Positions 13,501-23,908 of a DNA stretch of 64,000 bases are shown here, piece after piece. Location: NCBI GenBank assembly GCA_035578905.1, contig JAQJVL010000253.1, positions 1,158,036 through 1,222,035 of the forward strand, given 5' to 3'. Source of the stretch: Stictocephala bisonia. Taxonomy: Eukaryota > Arthropoda > Insecta > Hemiptera > Membracidae. Numbering within the stretch: the first letter of the stretch is position 1; every line of letters starts with the position of its first letter. The notes beneath the pieces were generated by a model. The model did no database searches. It saw only the letters and a program-made list of their open reading frames with translations, and was not told the origin of the DNA. A program made the position numbers and the translations under genes.

Positions 13501-13545
13501 AGAGTTTGTTTCATTATTATTATTAGTGTTTGAGGTGACAAACTA
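10501..13545 (-). mobile_element. Non-LTR retrotransposon (LINE), APE-type, CR1/Jockey-like, nearly full ORF2
   Basis: The element reads right to left. It contains an endonuclease-reverse transcriptase frame (10687-13542), a 3' untranslated region of about 185 bp with an AATAAA-type signal near 10520-10526, and a 3' tail of TTTGA-type pentamer repeats (10501-10519). The tail replaces a poly(A), as in many CR1/Jockey-group LINEs. There is no ORF1, and the first endonuclease residues are at the element's edge, so it is 5'-truncated at or just before the ORF2 start. The uninterrupted frame suggests a fairly recent insertion. The left end meets a long CA microsatellite and the right end meets the inverted-repeat region at 13575-15430. 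Confidence 0.9.
10687..13542 (-). CDS. LINE ORF2: endonuclease and reverse transcriptase
   Basis: This open frame of 951 codons nicks target DNA and copies its own RNA there by target-primed reverse transcription. No ATG lies near its upstream end. The frame runs back from the TTG at 13140 to a TAG at 13543-13545, and the extra 134 residues are clearly endonuclease, so 13542 is the frame limit and not a proven start. Endonuclease marks (residues in the long frame): INIQ at 22-25, SEHWL at 49-53 with the metal-binding Glu, GGVGIYI near 80-86, YRSP at 126-129, GDFNVN at 158-163, GDHDPV at 220-225. Reverse transcriptase marks: NYMPIS at 529-534 (usually NYRPIS), CDLSKAFD at 600-607, GVPQGS at 657-662, catalytic YADD at 687-690. 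The C-terminus has an FFNKLP motif and a basic region typical of CR1/Jockey proteins. There are no internal stops. The Arg-to-Met change in NYRPIS is the one oddity and might reduce activity. Confidence 0.92.
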   Translation of the reverse strand, partial: FVTSNTNNNNETNSVYRLVLQINIQCIRNKILEIEQFCETEKIDIICISEHWLEEDQVNCFIPLYFEPASVICRQNKKNGGVGIYINTELQYSIIDLRSFYTEIHFEVCAIQLTKPCGNLNIVNIYRSPIGDIKLFFQLFELVTRKLLKKAEKLIICGDFNVNFLNQNDRLTKPFLNLIRSLNLTYTNMEPTRGDRCIDNFLVNFAADCYDNKVIGGHFGDHDPVVLKLLFKQQNLSDNVSKQLSRQYKRTQNDNQILQFVQLLDEEKWSMIEDYKLNKITVPELFDTFYKTYIDIWHCCSPLVISSKKVQKKKLINWYTKDLHLLRQDMLSYYDIYKNLGRNGSMHAQAAFTAYRGLKQRYKKQLVTAKKEACARYIDNSTNKCKAAWNVISQETSPSHTNDTELDPNELNSYFIDSPGQIWDNVHTPTTESESPHQQFLGQRQHIEFKWRGVNESEVKDLVSKFSNSKSLDHYWISNYIVKRTIHCISEPLAFVLTQCLQSGYFSNLLKISKIIPVFKRGDKKIIQNYMPISIVPVFSKILESVMHKQLNSYFVQNNLIYSKQFGFREGHSTTSALINLVDTTLKAFEEKESVSLALCDLSKAFDCVPYDILLDKLKFYGVDGESINIVKSYLIGRKQYVSVRGQNSKVLSVGLGVPQGSVLGPFLFTVMINDLPLCLNTQSIIYADDVTLLASHKNLEVLNTLMIDSHNRAIDWFSSNRLHCNREKTQKIILSLSKNEDANSVKLLGFHLDNKLNWQTHTDTICKKISRVNYLIWKLRNILPDNYLRTVYFSFFQSHISYGLLIWGHSCHVHDILLLQKMVIRTLCRAGPLDPSRPLFKKLKILTVYNLYIFQVLLYTKASLNSLDIRQDIHSHNTRYNNMIDIPKHRLSKTSNSYKVNGIKFFNKLPQSARTIPYAQFKNSLYKWLIDNPFHCIQEFLEHDPSLIIL

Positions 13546-13938
13546 ATGTATTAAAAGAACAATATCTAATAAGTTTACTTTGATATTTAGAAAAAATTTG
13601 GAGATTTCCAATGCTTTGAGTGTTTAAGAAACAAACACAACTTTTTGACAGGTATATCAAACTCCTGCCGTCTTCAGGTGTACTTACTAACTTAGCTTAC
13701 ATCTAAAACTTTTTTTATACTTAACCCATACTAAATCATAAAGGGCTTAATACAACATGCTAGATACTAAAAATTACCGTTGAAAGTAAAAAGTTCTTAA
13801 AAAGATATCTCACATAACATAATTATACCAAATATAATACACAAATACAAAATATGAAATACAAAAGAAATGCAAACTATTAAACCAGTCAACAAAACAC
13901 AAATTAAGTTATTAAATGGAACAAATACTCAGTGACAT

Positions 13939-15171
13939 AATGATACGTTTCCTAACAAAAGCGTTATTTGTTATAAGAAGTTTTACGCATAAAGTAACAT
14001 CATATGGGTGTACAGTATAAGATTTAGTTATATCTTATACAATAGTTTTATATAGTAAAACACTTTCAATTACTTGAATTATAAAATGTATTTTAAAACT
14101 ATCAAGTTATATCTGACAGGCGTGTTGTGAATATAATATAGTTAGATTAATATAATGGCAATAACGATTTAGTTCCTTGATTCTGTATGAACTACAACTT
14201 AGTATTAAATTAAGTTTAAAAACATCACTACAACGAAGGTAGTTCGTTTCTGGATAGGTGGAAGGGTCATCAAGGTTATGTGATTTTTGGTGGGTAGAAA
14301 AACTCTCAACTTGGTTTAGTTAGCGTAAAGAGAAGAGTTATCAATTTTGAGTGTATTTGGTTGGGAAGGAGGACTATCGAAGTTGTTTAGCTATCGTAAA
14401 TGGAAGGGTTATGAATTTTGAATGTGTTTGGATGGGTGGGAGGACAAAGTTTTGCATAAATTGGAGAACCTTCGATGTTGATTGTGTCTGGGTGGGAGAA
14501 CCATTAATGAGGTTCATATTTGCGTTAAAATATTTATCTCAAATAACCCTTTTGCTAGGAAACGTATCATTATTTTAAACATCTCTTTATTTTGAAAATT
14601 GACGTAATATTATTTTGAAGAACGTCCATTATATTGAACACGTCTTCAATGTTGATTGTGTCTGTGTGGGTGGGAGGGCTATCAACGATCATTATGAGTG
14701 CGTGGGTGGGATGGCCTTCAATGTTGAATGTGTTTCGGTGGGTGGGTGGAGTATCTACGGGGTTCATGTTTGTATACGTGGGAGGGCCTTCAATGTTGAT
14801 TGTATTTGAGCAGATGAGAGGACTATCAACAAGGTTCATGTTTTCGTAGGTGGGTGGGCCTTCAATGTTGATTATGTTTGGGTGGGTGGATGAACTATCA
14901 ACAAGGTTCATGTTTTCGTAGGTGGGTGGGCCTTCAATGTTGATTATGTTTGGGTGGGTAGATGAACTATCAACGAGGTTAATTTTTTCGTGGGTGGGAG
15001 GGCCTTCAATGTTGTTTGTGTTTGGGTGGGTGGAAGGGATATTGTCGTCATTTCGTTTAGGAGGATGGGAATATTATATATTTTTTTGTGTTTAATATTT
15101 TATTTAACTGGTAAAAACAGTGATTATTAAATACATAGTATAAAGGCATGACTATTTTATCATATATTATG
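13939..15171. repeat. Second copy of the 3758-4964 fold-back/minisatellite block
   Basis: It starts TAATGATACGTTTCCTAAC, exactly matching 3758 onward, and ends at CATATATTAT, matching about 4964. Long stretches are identical, with small insertions and deletions: one short internal deletion near 14443, and one extra GTGGGTGGG unit near 14880-14960. The terminal arm seen at 3689-3757 is absent here, while the inner pair TAATGATACGTTTCC / GGAAACGTATCATTA is kept (13939 and about 14572). Similar short phrases flank it (ACAAATACTCAGTGACA on the left, ATAAATACTCAATGACA on the right), which may be a target duplication or part of the local direct repeat. Confidence 0.85.
14240..15060. repeat. GTGGGTGGG minisatellite, copy 2
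   Basis: Same unit structure as 4085-4870, with one unit more. The open frames seen on both strands (14351-14911) are repeat by-products. Confidence 0.75.
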
Positions 15172-15430
15172 AATAAATACTCAATGACATACAAAACTAA
15201 ATGCAAAATATGAAAAAATATACCGAGAATAGATTAGGTTATTAAACAGACAAAATATTCAATGAGACACGAAACTAAATGCAAAAATATGACAAAATTC
15301 AGCAAAAGTAAGTACACCTGAAGACAGCAAGAGTTTTACGTTGTGCCTGTCTTAACGTTGTGTTTGTTTCTTAAACACTCAAAGCATTGGAAATATCTAT
15401 ACATTATCAAAATATCATGAAAAATCCAAT

Positions 15431-18400
15431 GCTAATAAATAATTTTCATTACTTTCTTACAACATCAAGTATAAAATTTTTAACTACGCTGAAGCTAGTG
15501 ATTTCCCTTTAAAAAATAAAGAATAATTTATATTTTCATGTCCGCAAGCAATAAATCAAAGTTAGGTTTTACTGAAAGCTTTAAAGTAACGTTATAAATG
15601 AAAAGTTACTCAATTCATAAATGTATTTAAACTGAACTTCTTAGTGGATCAACATTATCCTTGAGTCTTGTATAATGGTTTGTGAAATTGGATCACGTAC
15701 CGGGGCTTGACGCTGCAAAGGTGTGGAAATATGATCTAATTCAAAACTTTTCCTTTGAGTTAACACAACCCACTGTATAAACTCAAACTTACTTTAAATT
15801 TATGTAAGAAATTATATCTGTCACATCATATCATTTAATGGTATAGTTTAGTTTAACAATAAATTGAGGGATATGGAACGAATACCATCGTAATTTTGTT
15901 CACGTAAGGAAAACGCGCAAAATGTAATCAATTTCAATAAATAACTGACTTGGAAAATGTATTAGGCACATTTAATGAATACAAATTCTATAAACATACA
16001 CTGGGTATTTTGTAACCTGTTTACAAGATAAACTTGAAAGAAAATTATTATAAAGGAAAAATGTTTATGATGTTATAATTTTGTAGATATATATATAGTG
16101 AATTATATTTTCATTCCACACTTAAAAAACGTACATTTTTAAATAAAATTTCATCCATTCCACTTTGTGTATAAAGTTCAAACCCAAGCTTCATAAAATC
16201 CAGCATATAGTATGGTGTACTATTAATATATATATATATAAAACATTTAAATATTTCAAACTAGATAAATACAATTACTTTCCCTTTAAAAAAAAATGTT
16301 ATAAGAGAGAAAGATACTTTTTTTATTATTAAAGTTTTTGTGAAAACGTGAAATAACATTTTGATTATTTACAAACAGCCCACAACTCCAACAAACTCAC
16401 CAAAATAACATCAGATACAGTGTAAAATCTGTTTATATTTGTCTTATAAATGGTTTTATTTACAAAATAAATAATAGTAATAACGAATATGAAAATCAAT
16501 AAAAAATAACCTATTAAATTTAAGATCTTGTGTAAAGTTAACGTGCTCATAATATTAATAATATATTAAAATATTTAGCCCCTACAATGGGGTACATTAT
16601 TAATAAACAAGTATTTTATAGTAGTTTTAATTTGTATTGTATAAATGAAAAAAGAATAAATATAGTATTCTGTAATCTGTAAAATTCGTTCACATTCGTT
16701 TAGAAGTTACAAATAATACAATATGCCATCAACAGAAAACACACATAGATTAATGGTTAAACGCATTTTAAGCACATATAAAAAAACAAGCACGCCATTC
16801 AATGTTAACTAATTTATACATTTAATGAGCACTAAACTCTATATTGATTAAAACTAATCATTCAATATATACGATTGACTATTTACGTTTTCATATTCCA
16901 GTGATAATTTCAAATATAACCTATTAAGTGAAACTGTAATTGGGCTCTCGTAACTTAAATAATTTCGAAACCATTTAAATAAAATTTAATGAAATTTTTT
17001 TTATTTGTGTAGCAAAGTTAGGACTATTTAGTCCTCTCTTCCACTTAATCACAACCGTTATTCCATACAAATTAATCTCACCACAGAATTATAAAAATTG
17101 TTGAGCAAAGTAAAGTCAATAATATTAATTTATCTTTGTTTAATACTTTATTGAACATGGAGTAATAAAACATACTTATATGACACCTTTATGATCCTGG
17201 AATGAACTTGCAATGCCATTTTCAAGTTAAGTACGATTTGGAAACATTTAAGACTAACATTTACGTATGTTTTAATTTAGTTTTATTTCGTAACCAAAAA
17301 AATTAAAATTTTTCATGAGAGGAATATTTTATTATACTAGCTAAATAGGATTGTATCAGTAGAAAAGGAACGGACCAATATTAATCATTATATATCACTG
17401 GGAAAAAATAATTATTAATGCTTAATTTTATAGTCATATCGTAATATAATTAAAATAGATGTATTTCTGTGATGAAATAAAATATTTACTGTACAGTTAG
17501 ATATAATTTACGATTTGGTTTACAATTTACACCCTAGTTATAAATTATCATAGTTTTAAATTGCTGCATACCTTATACCTTAAAAAATTATTTAAAAATT
17601 CAGAACAGTTTTATATTTAGGAATTTCTTTTAAGTAAACTAAGCATTTTTCAAAATATAATTGACTGGTTTTTTTCAGAGGATACGCTTCACACCTGTTC
17701 ACTCGGGGTATTAAAATACTGAATGCATTATACGAAATCTTTAGAGCATGTCTAAATTAGTTATAATGATCAGACCATGTAAATTGCGAAATGCATGTTG
17801 GTAATATACATTTAAATTCATTGTTTAGGAAAATTACGCGTAATAACCGTTAACTAGTGAAATTGCACACGAAATGCGTGTGAAATGAGCTCATGAATTA
17901 TGCATTTCACCAGGTACTACTGAGTTGTTAAATATTTACTACTTGGCTGTTAGATTAAAGTAACTTAAGTTCCTAAATTGATCAAACCGATATTCATGGC
18001 CTGCAGGAATATACAACATTACTTCACTCACATTTCTGTTTAAGACTGACTCGTTCCATACCTATAACTTCCTATACATGAATATATAAAGGATATTTTT
18101 GTGTATAAAGGTCAGATACACTCCTAATAAAGAGCTCCTTTAGCAGTTTATAAACGTCTTCATAATACTAAACATTATTAAACACAATAACATTATTGCA
18201 TTATATGAAATTATATTAACGTAACTAAAAATACTATTTTTTACAGTTACTTGTGTCACAATATTTATTTACTGAATACCTACTGTACTGTAAAACTAAT
18301 ATTTCAGATATTGGTCTATATATTATATTTCTGCATTGGTAAGTTCGATTAATATAATGGATGGTAAGAATACATTTAGTGTTTGTATACTTAAGTATGA

Positions 18401-19080
18401 ATAAAGAACTGAGATAAAACTATTACCAAAATTTTTGTTAATCAAAAAGAAATAATCTAACTAACCATTTCATATACTATATACACAAAACACACTCCAT
18501 TACCTTCTTTCCCACATGTTATCAGACGATGTTGGTTATTACATAGTCAATATTATTGACTGTGTACAATAATAATCAATAATACACAACTAGTAAATCG
18601 TATATTATTGATCAAATTTGGAGTGACTACATGTTATGAAAGACACTAGATAACCGTATAAAAGAAACATTTGTGGTATTAATGTATAAAAATAAATTTT
18701 ATTGATGTATAAATCCTTACTAATACTCTGTGTTTCAAACATTTAGGTTCGTATACCAAAATTAGTACTGAGTCATTACAATTATTTTGTGTTCATTAAG
18801 AGCAAGCAAAATCTGTAAATTTATTCGGAAAACAATACGACAGCAAACGTAATTTATTTTATTAGTAGCAAACGTAGTTTATTAGTGTAGCAACATTGAA
18901 CCAGAAAAAATAATGATATCAATAAAATATACCAGTCGAGTTCTTTATTTCATAGGCAGTTTTCTGATTAAGTCAGTTAAGACTTATACAACTTAATGTT
19001 AGCTTTTATTTACCTCAGTAACTAAGATACCTAATATGCGTGGGGTATAAATGTATTGCTGGCTACCTAACATAAATATG
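15431..19080. other. AT-rich non-coding DNA
   Basis: No gene is supported. The short frame on the minus strand at 16365-16550 is hydrophobic (Leu/Ile/Phe-rich), but that is expected from AT-rich sequence. A cluster of related short motifs lies at 17780-17915 (GAAATGCATG, GAAATGCGTGTG, ATGCATTTCAC), including a small hairpin on CACACG / CGTGTG. A small palindrome (GTCAATATTATTGAC) lies near 18547-18561. Confidence 0.45.
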
Positions 19081-19129
19081 TTAGCAGTGACTCTACATGG
19101 TTATCCACAGTGACGAGTATGTGGTAGTG

Positions 19130-19320
19130 CGAGTGTGACGTCATACGGTATCTAGCACACAGCCCAGAGTTATTGCCTGTACGGACGTGACAATTCTACC
19201 AAAGAGAAGGTAACTTAACGACATATAAAAACTGCAGGCCTATCACAATGCTGCGTTCCTTTTCAAATATAGAAGAACTCTACGGTGCTGAATTCTCTTG
19301 AGGCTGTACACATCGTATGT
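19130..19320 (+). promoter_or_regulatory. Candidate core promoter and first exon
   Basis: A block with clearly higher GC than its surroundings carries a perfect cAMP-response-type palindrome TGACGTCA at 19136-19143 and a TATAAAA box at 19224-19230. About 90 bp downstream of the TATA box is a good splice-donor-like GTATGT at about 19315-19320. An ATG at 19249 opens a 17-codon frame that closes before the donor, so it would be an upstream frame and not the main protein. No downstream exon could be assigned. Each motif could occur by chance in 64 kb; only the combination in a GC-richer island makes it worth listing. Confidence 0.25.
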
Positions 19321-20197
19321 TTGCTAATTGTTTATTAATTAGGTAATTATTTTTTCTCGTGATCATATATTTTAACTTATGGTATAATTTAGTAGTTTTA
19401 TAATTGATAGACGTATATTTTTACGTAATAAGGAAGTATATTTTTAATTATTGTAATGGAATGTCATCTAATATGTAACTGGCATTACACTGATTTTGTT
19501 TGAGAGGAGTAAACGCTTATATAACTAATGCAGTGGAATTAAATTTTTTTACGATAATGATAGGCTTACGATTTATAACTAAACGATATGTTACTTGCTC
19601 AAATATAGACTTTTCCGATCTATGGTCCAGTTTGAAATCAGATTTACCCATACTAATAATATTAAATGTTACTTATGGTTTTAATCATGCTTTACTTAAA
19701 GTACTCCACAAATGTTATATGTGTTCAGGTTTTATGTGTTATATGGTGTAATATTGTTAAATAATATGTAAGTGTACAAATTCAAACGTTTTTATCAAAC
19801 ATTGAAACATTTATTTTGTAACGAATAAAAATCAATATTAGAATTAGCCTTTCCACTAGATCACGAATTGTTTAAATACCTCCCTCTCCCACAAGTAACC
19901 ATAAGGTTCTCTCAGCTTAGTTATGTAAGTATGGAGCAGACACAAATTTAATAGCCCATCCACACATTTTATGGACACTCATGGGAAAACACTTTTATAG
20001 AGGACATAGACCCTTCTTGTTTACACACCATAAGAGGGAAATCATTGCAATAATATTTACTGATTTCATTGCTCCACTCAAAATCCGTACTTTATAAAAT
20101 CAGGTGATTATGAATGTTTGGACAAGTATCAGGAGGCGTACTTGAAATGATAGGAAGAAGTGGTTGTTATGTATTGTAAATATTAAGTGTATTAACT
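19321..20197. other. Non-coding DNA with an unassigned 83-codon open frame
   Basis: The plus-strand frame 19500-19751 has no recognisable domain and codon use that follows local AT richness, so I do not call it a gene. Nothing else is seen here. Confidence 0.4.
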
Positions 20198-20504
20198 GGG
20201 GAAGACAAAGGTTGTTGTACATTTGTCATCATTACGTGAAAATTACCAATCACGACGTTTCAATTTGGTTAGTGGTTATCAAAAGTTCATTTTTTTGTAC
20301 CCCATTCTATGATCTAGGTTAAAATGTAGATAATTATTAATGTAGATAAGTTTATTAGTCTTAGAACGAAGTTTTATAACATGTTTGTGTAGATGTAATT
20401 TAGTTTTTAGCAGTTGAAAAAGGTTTGGGTTTACCAAATCGAAACGTCGTGATTGGTAATTTTCACGTAATGTTGGCAAATGTCAAACAACCTTTGTCTT
20501 CCCC
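20198..20504. mobile_element. Fold-back element with CGAAACGTCGTG arms
   Basis: The left arm 20198-20275 (GGGGAAGACAAAGGTTGTTG inward to AATTACCAATCACGACGTTTC) pairs with 20425-20504, with a loop of about 150 bp. The termini GGGGAAGACAAAGG / CCTTTGTCTTCCCC are perfect inverted repeats. The minus-strand frame at 20279-20479 lies inside the loop and right arm and is not a gene. Confidence 0.75.
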
Positions 20505-20969
20505 ATCTGATACTCCATCATTAACAAATTTCAAAAACTAAATTAAGTGTGTTGTTTTATAATGGAGATATTGTTTATAATGACTGAGAGAGCCATACTA
20601 TTTTGTGCGATTTTATTTATGAAATAAGATTATTAATGAAAACTTTATATTAAGTTCGACTTTTTTTATGTAACATTATGTCTAAATAGCTCTCATTTTA
20701 TCCACTTATGACATGTAATTAAAATTATTCACATACAATAAATACGATAAACCCCGAGAACAATATGGGTAGTTATTTCTTATTTATTTTTCAAGTAATT
20801 AAAGAGGTTCAAAAAAATGTCCCTCAGACTACTAGATGCACTTCACGTATTTTTGTGGTAACTACAACTAGCAACAACAGCACGTAGCTAAAATAGAACA
20901 AATGAACAGTTAACCTAACGGCCTAGAAACACTCATAAACAGAACCGCAAGAATATCGTTGCAGGAAGG

Positions 20970-22005
20970 CTGTTCTGTTCATTACATTTTAGACAATTTA
21001 TTCACTTTCGTTCCGTCAAGTCACTGTTCCCCAATAATTTTTACGCCCACTGTTAGCGGAGTCCTTATCCGCTCTGCATCCCATATCGCTGACCTTATCT
21101 TATTACTTTCCAAGAACTTGCACACGGAGAGTGCATTCACCGGTAAGTCAATCATTGGATTTCTCGTTTGTGATCAATTACCACCTAACCTAACCTAACC
21201 TGATCTGGTATAAAATAACCGCAATTTCTAAAAAAAGAGGAGTTATAGTGAAGTAACGGAAAAGTTCTTAGCGTACAAATTTATTCGAACTTTGAGATCA
21301 TTTCTCTAGCACCTCTACCATGAAACTTAGTAAAACGGATACAATTAAGTTGTTTTACCAGAAAAATCTAAAAACGTCTAAAAATTCAACTAAGTATAGC
21401 TATTGAAATATTTTATCCATTGATTACAATTCATAAAATTAGTATCGTGCGATAAGGAATTGATATGACAACAAAACAGGATACATAAATGTTCATTGTA
21501 CATATTTTATTTGTTGATTAAATGTTTAAGATCATTTATAGTTGAATGAGGAGAATCAGTCGTCAATTTTTTTATCAGAATGTTTAGACGTTTTTAGATT
21601 TGTCTGGTAAAACAACGTAATGGTAGCCATTTTACTAAGTTTCATGACAGAGGTACTAGAGAAATGATCTCAAACTTCGAATAAATTTGTACGTTAAGAA
21701 CTTTTCCGTTATTTCACTATAACTCCTTTTATGTCGCAATTACGGTTATTTTATATGAGAGCATGTTAGGTTAGGTGGTCATTGATCACAAACGGGAAAT
21801 CCAATGATTGGCTTACCGGTGAATGCGCTCTCCGTGTGCAAGTTCTTGGAAAGCAATAAGATAAGGTCAGCGATATGGGATTCCGAGCCCAGTGGACGTA
21901 AAAATTATTGGGGAACAGTTTTTAGAGTAATAGAATATTTATTAAGCGGTACTGAGCTAACGGAAACAAAAAAGAGTAGTGGTAGTTAATTAACGGAAAA
22001 GATCC
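20970..22005. mobile_element. MITE family A, inverted pair forming a large palindrome
   Basis: The arm at about 21005-21389 pairs with about 21578-21925 around a loop of about 190 bp. Each arm contains CCCCAATAATTTTTACG, a CCATATCGCTGACCTTATC segment, CTTGCACACGGAGAG or its equivalent, a CCTAA tract (21183-21200 on the left, one short reverse-complement tract near 21768 on the right) and an inner TAACGGAAAAGTTCTTA end. The right copy extends to the family terminus TTAATTAACGGAAAAGATCC at about 21986-22005. The left copy has lost its outer terminus. Frames at 20959-21198 and 21804-21989 are mirror readings of the arms. There is no transposase. Confidence 0.8.
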
Positions 22006-23675
22006 GTACGTTATTATAACTCGAGTTAATCTATCGTCAATTATATTATTAATAGATATAAAATTACCATTAAACATGCTATATTGAATATGTTAATTTG
22101 TCTGATTAATTATTGCCATGTTGTTTTAGTTAATGTTTGAAGTTCTCACATTTTATAATCACTATGATACAATATTTAAAATATGATGCAATACTATGAT
22201 ACAATATTGATACGGATCTTTCCAAGGATAAAGAACAATATATATGTCAATTATATTGTTGAAACTCTAGAAAACATAAGTCTTGCCAGTTTTGTGTATA
22301 AAATGCTGTCGAGTAAATACAGTGGACCGAATTAATATAATGATTATTAGTAAAAATGAAAGCATCGACAGTGAAACTCCAAGATTGAATAGCATAGTTG
22401 AATCAACATAAATAATCTCTAAAATTAAGTTTATATCTAAACCTTTCGTAAACATTTATTTGTTAGCTGCATTATATGAAATTACGTTTACTTTACTTCG
22501 CTTAATACAGTATGTTTAACATTTCAAAACTTCTCGGCCGTTTTTTATAACTTTAAATAAACAGTGTACACAAAATCCTGACTAATCTAATATATTGTGA
22601 TCATTTTTATGGAGATTTAATCAATTAGCAGGTTTCATAACATTTATTTTTTACTAGCCTTCATAAAAACTTCTTTGGAGTGAGTTTATAGGTTTATGTT
22701 AAAGTATAAACATCATAAAAATGACAATTGGTAATGATTTGAAATGCCGCGGCCTTTACTCAATTAACCCGGACACGCGATGTAGGGATTTATTCTTATT
22801 GTAATCAATGAAACGTTTTAAAACTAAAATTAATAATTTGTACTAACAAATTGTATAATAAAGACCAACTTTGATGAAATAAATCAAGGCCTTCCCTCGG
22901 AAAACACTCATGTACGAATTATAAAAAATAACAATGTTTCGTAATAACCAACTGTACATTGTAAGAACAATTTTAAGTATTAATTTTTTGTCCAAGTTCT
23001 TTCATTTAAAATACCACTGAATGAGGTATTTATAGTTAATTACACTAAATAATGCAACAACTATACTAATTGAAGCTTAGAAAATAAATAAATAAAACAA
23101 CGGTCATTAGGAATGTCAGTTCAAAAACAAGATTAGGGCTAAAGCTTTTAAGACCTTTAGGCAGCAGCCTTTGTGGTTTAAAGCCTGTGGTCTATGAAAG
23201 GACTGTTTCAACTGAAACAGTTTGGCCTGGCAGTGTTGGTCTCAAATCACATCAAATGGTCACATGGTACATTAACTACATTTCACATGTAATATATTAA
23301 TACATGGAGATAAAATATATTTTTTGTCGTCATAATATAATTAACGCTTATAAAATACTAATGCAATGTATTTTCCCCACTTATAGTATATCATTATTCA
23401 AAATATGACATAATAAATCATATATGCCAATTCTAGTGGTTGATTTGATACATTTAAGTTCTCAAAAATAGATGGGAAGTTAATCTTATTTTTGTATGAA
23501 GAGTCTTTTAGGTACTATATAAAAACAGGTTTTATTAAATTTGTTGAAATAAATGCACCATTGTTAGTTTTATTATATTATGTTGTTTTATGTCCTCGTA
23601 TTTTTTTTTTTCAACATCGTCTTTGGAAGTTATAAATAATAATAACTATGAAAACCTAAATATTTACTGAAATTC
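22006..23675. other. AT-rich non-coding DNA
   Basis: No gene is supported. A mixed-composition stretch at 23120-23260 contains a short palindrome (CTGTTTCAACTGAAACAG at about 23204-23221). Another small GC-rich patch lies near 22745-22785. Neither is classified. Confidence 0.4.
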
Positions 23676-23908
23676 GACAATTACGTCGTAGATAATACAT
23701 AAATACATCATAATACATCATAAATACAGGTAATATGTAAGTTACTTACGCTCCGGATTGTTTGACAATTACATCGTAGATAATACATCATTAGACATAC
23801 AGGTAATATGTAAGTTACTTACGCTCCGGATTGTTTGACAATTACATCGTAGATAATACATCATTAGACATACAGGTAATATGTAAGTTACTCACGCTCC
23901 GTAGTATT
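23676..23908. repeat. 73-bp tandem repeat, three copies
   Basis: The units start GACAATTACRTCGTAGATAA at 23676, 23764 and 23837. Copies 2 and 3 are 73 bp apart and nearly identical until the last few bases. Copy 1 carries an extra AATACATCATA-type internal expansion that makes it about 88 bp. Each unit ends GTTACTTACGCTCCGGATTG. Confidence 0.9.

Larger units (their letters stand above)
13575..15430. mobile_element. Terminal-inverted-repeat region enclosing a duplicated minisatellite block
   Basis: The segment 13608-13690 (AATGCTTTGAGTGTTTAAGA, then GTCTTCAGGTGTACTTAC) is the reverse complement of about 15306-15400, giving arms of about 85-95 bp. Inside the arms, 13850-13938 and 15172-15300 share a direct repeat (ATACTCAATGACA, AAATGCAAAATATGA, GGTTATTAAA). 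Between these sits the copy of the 3758-4964 block. No transposase is present. The simplest reading is a non-autonomous element into which the minisatellite block was inserted. Confidence 0.6.

Noticed and set aside
13358..13546. 62-codon plus-strand frame
   Set aside because: It is antisense to the endonuclease start of the LINE; the minus strand reads INIQ and SEHWL motifs.
22267..22455. Small membrane protein on the minus strand
   Set aside because: Hydrophobic short frames are common by chance in AT-rich DNA, and no domain, start context or conservation evidence is visible.
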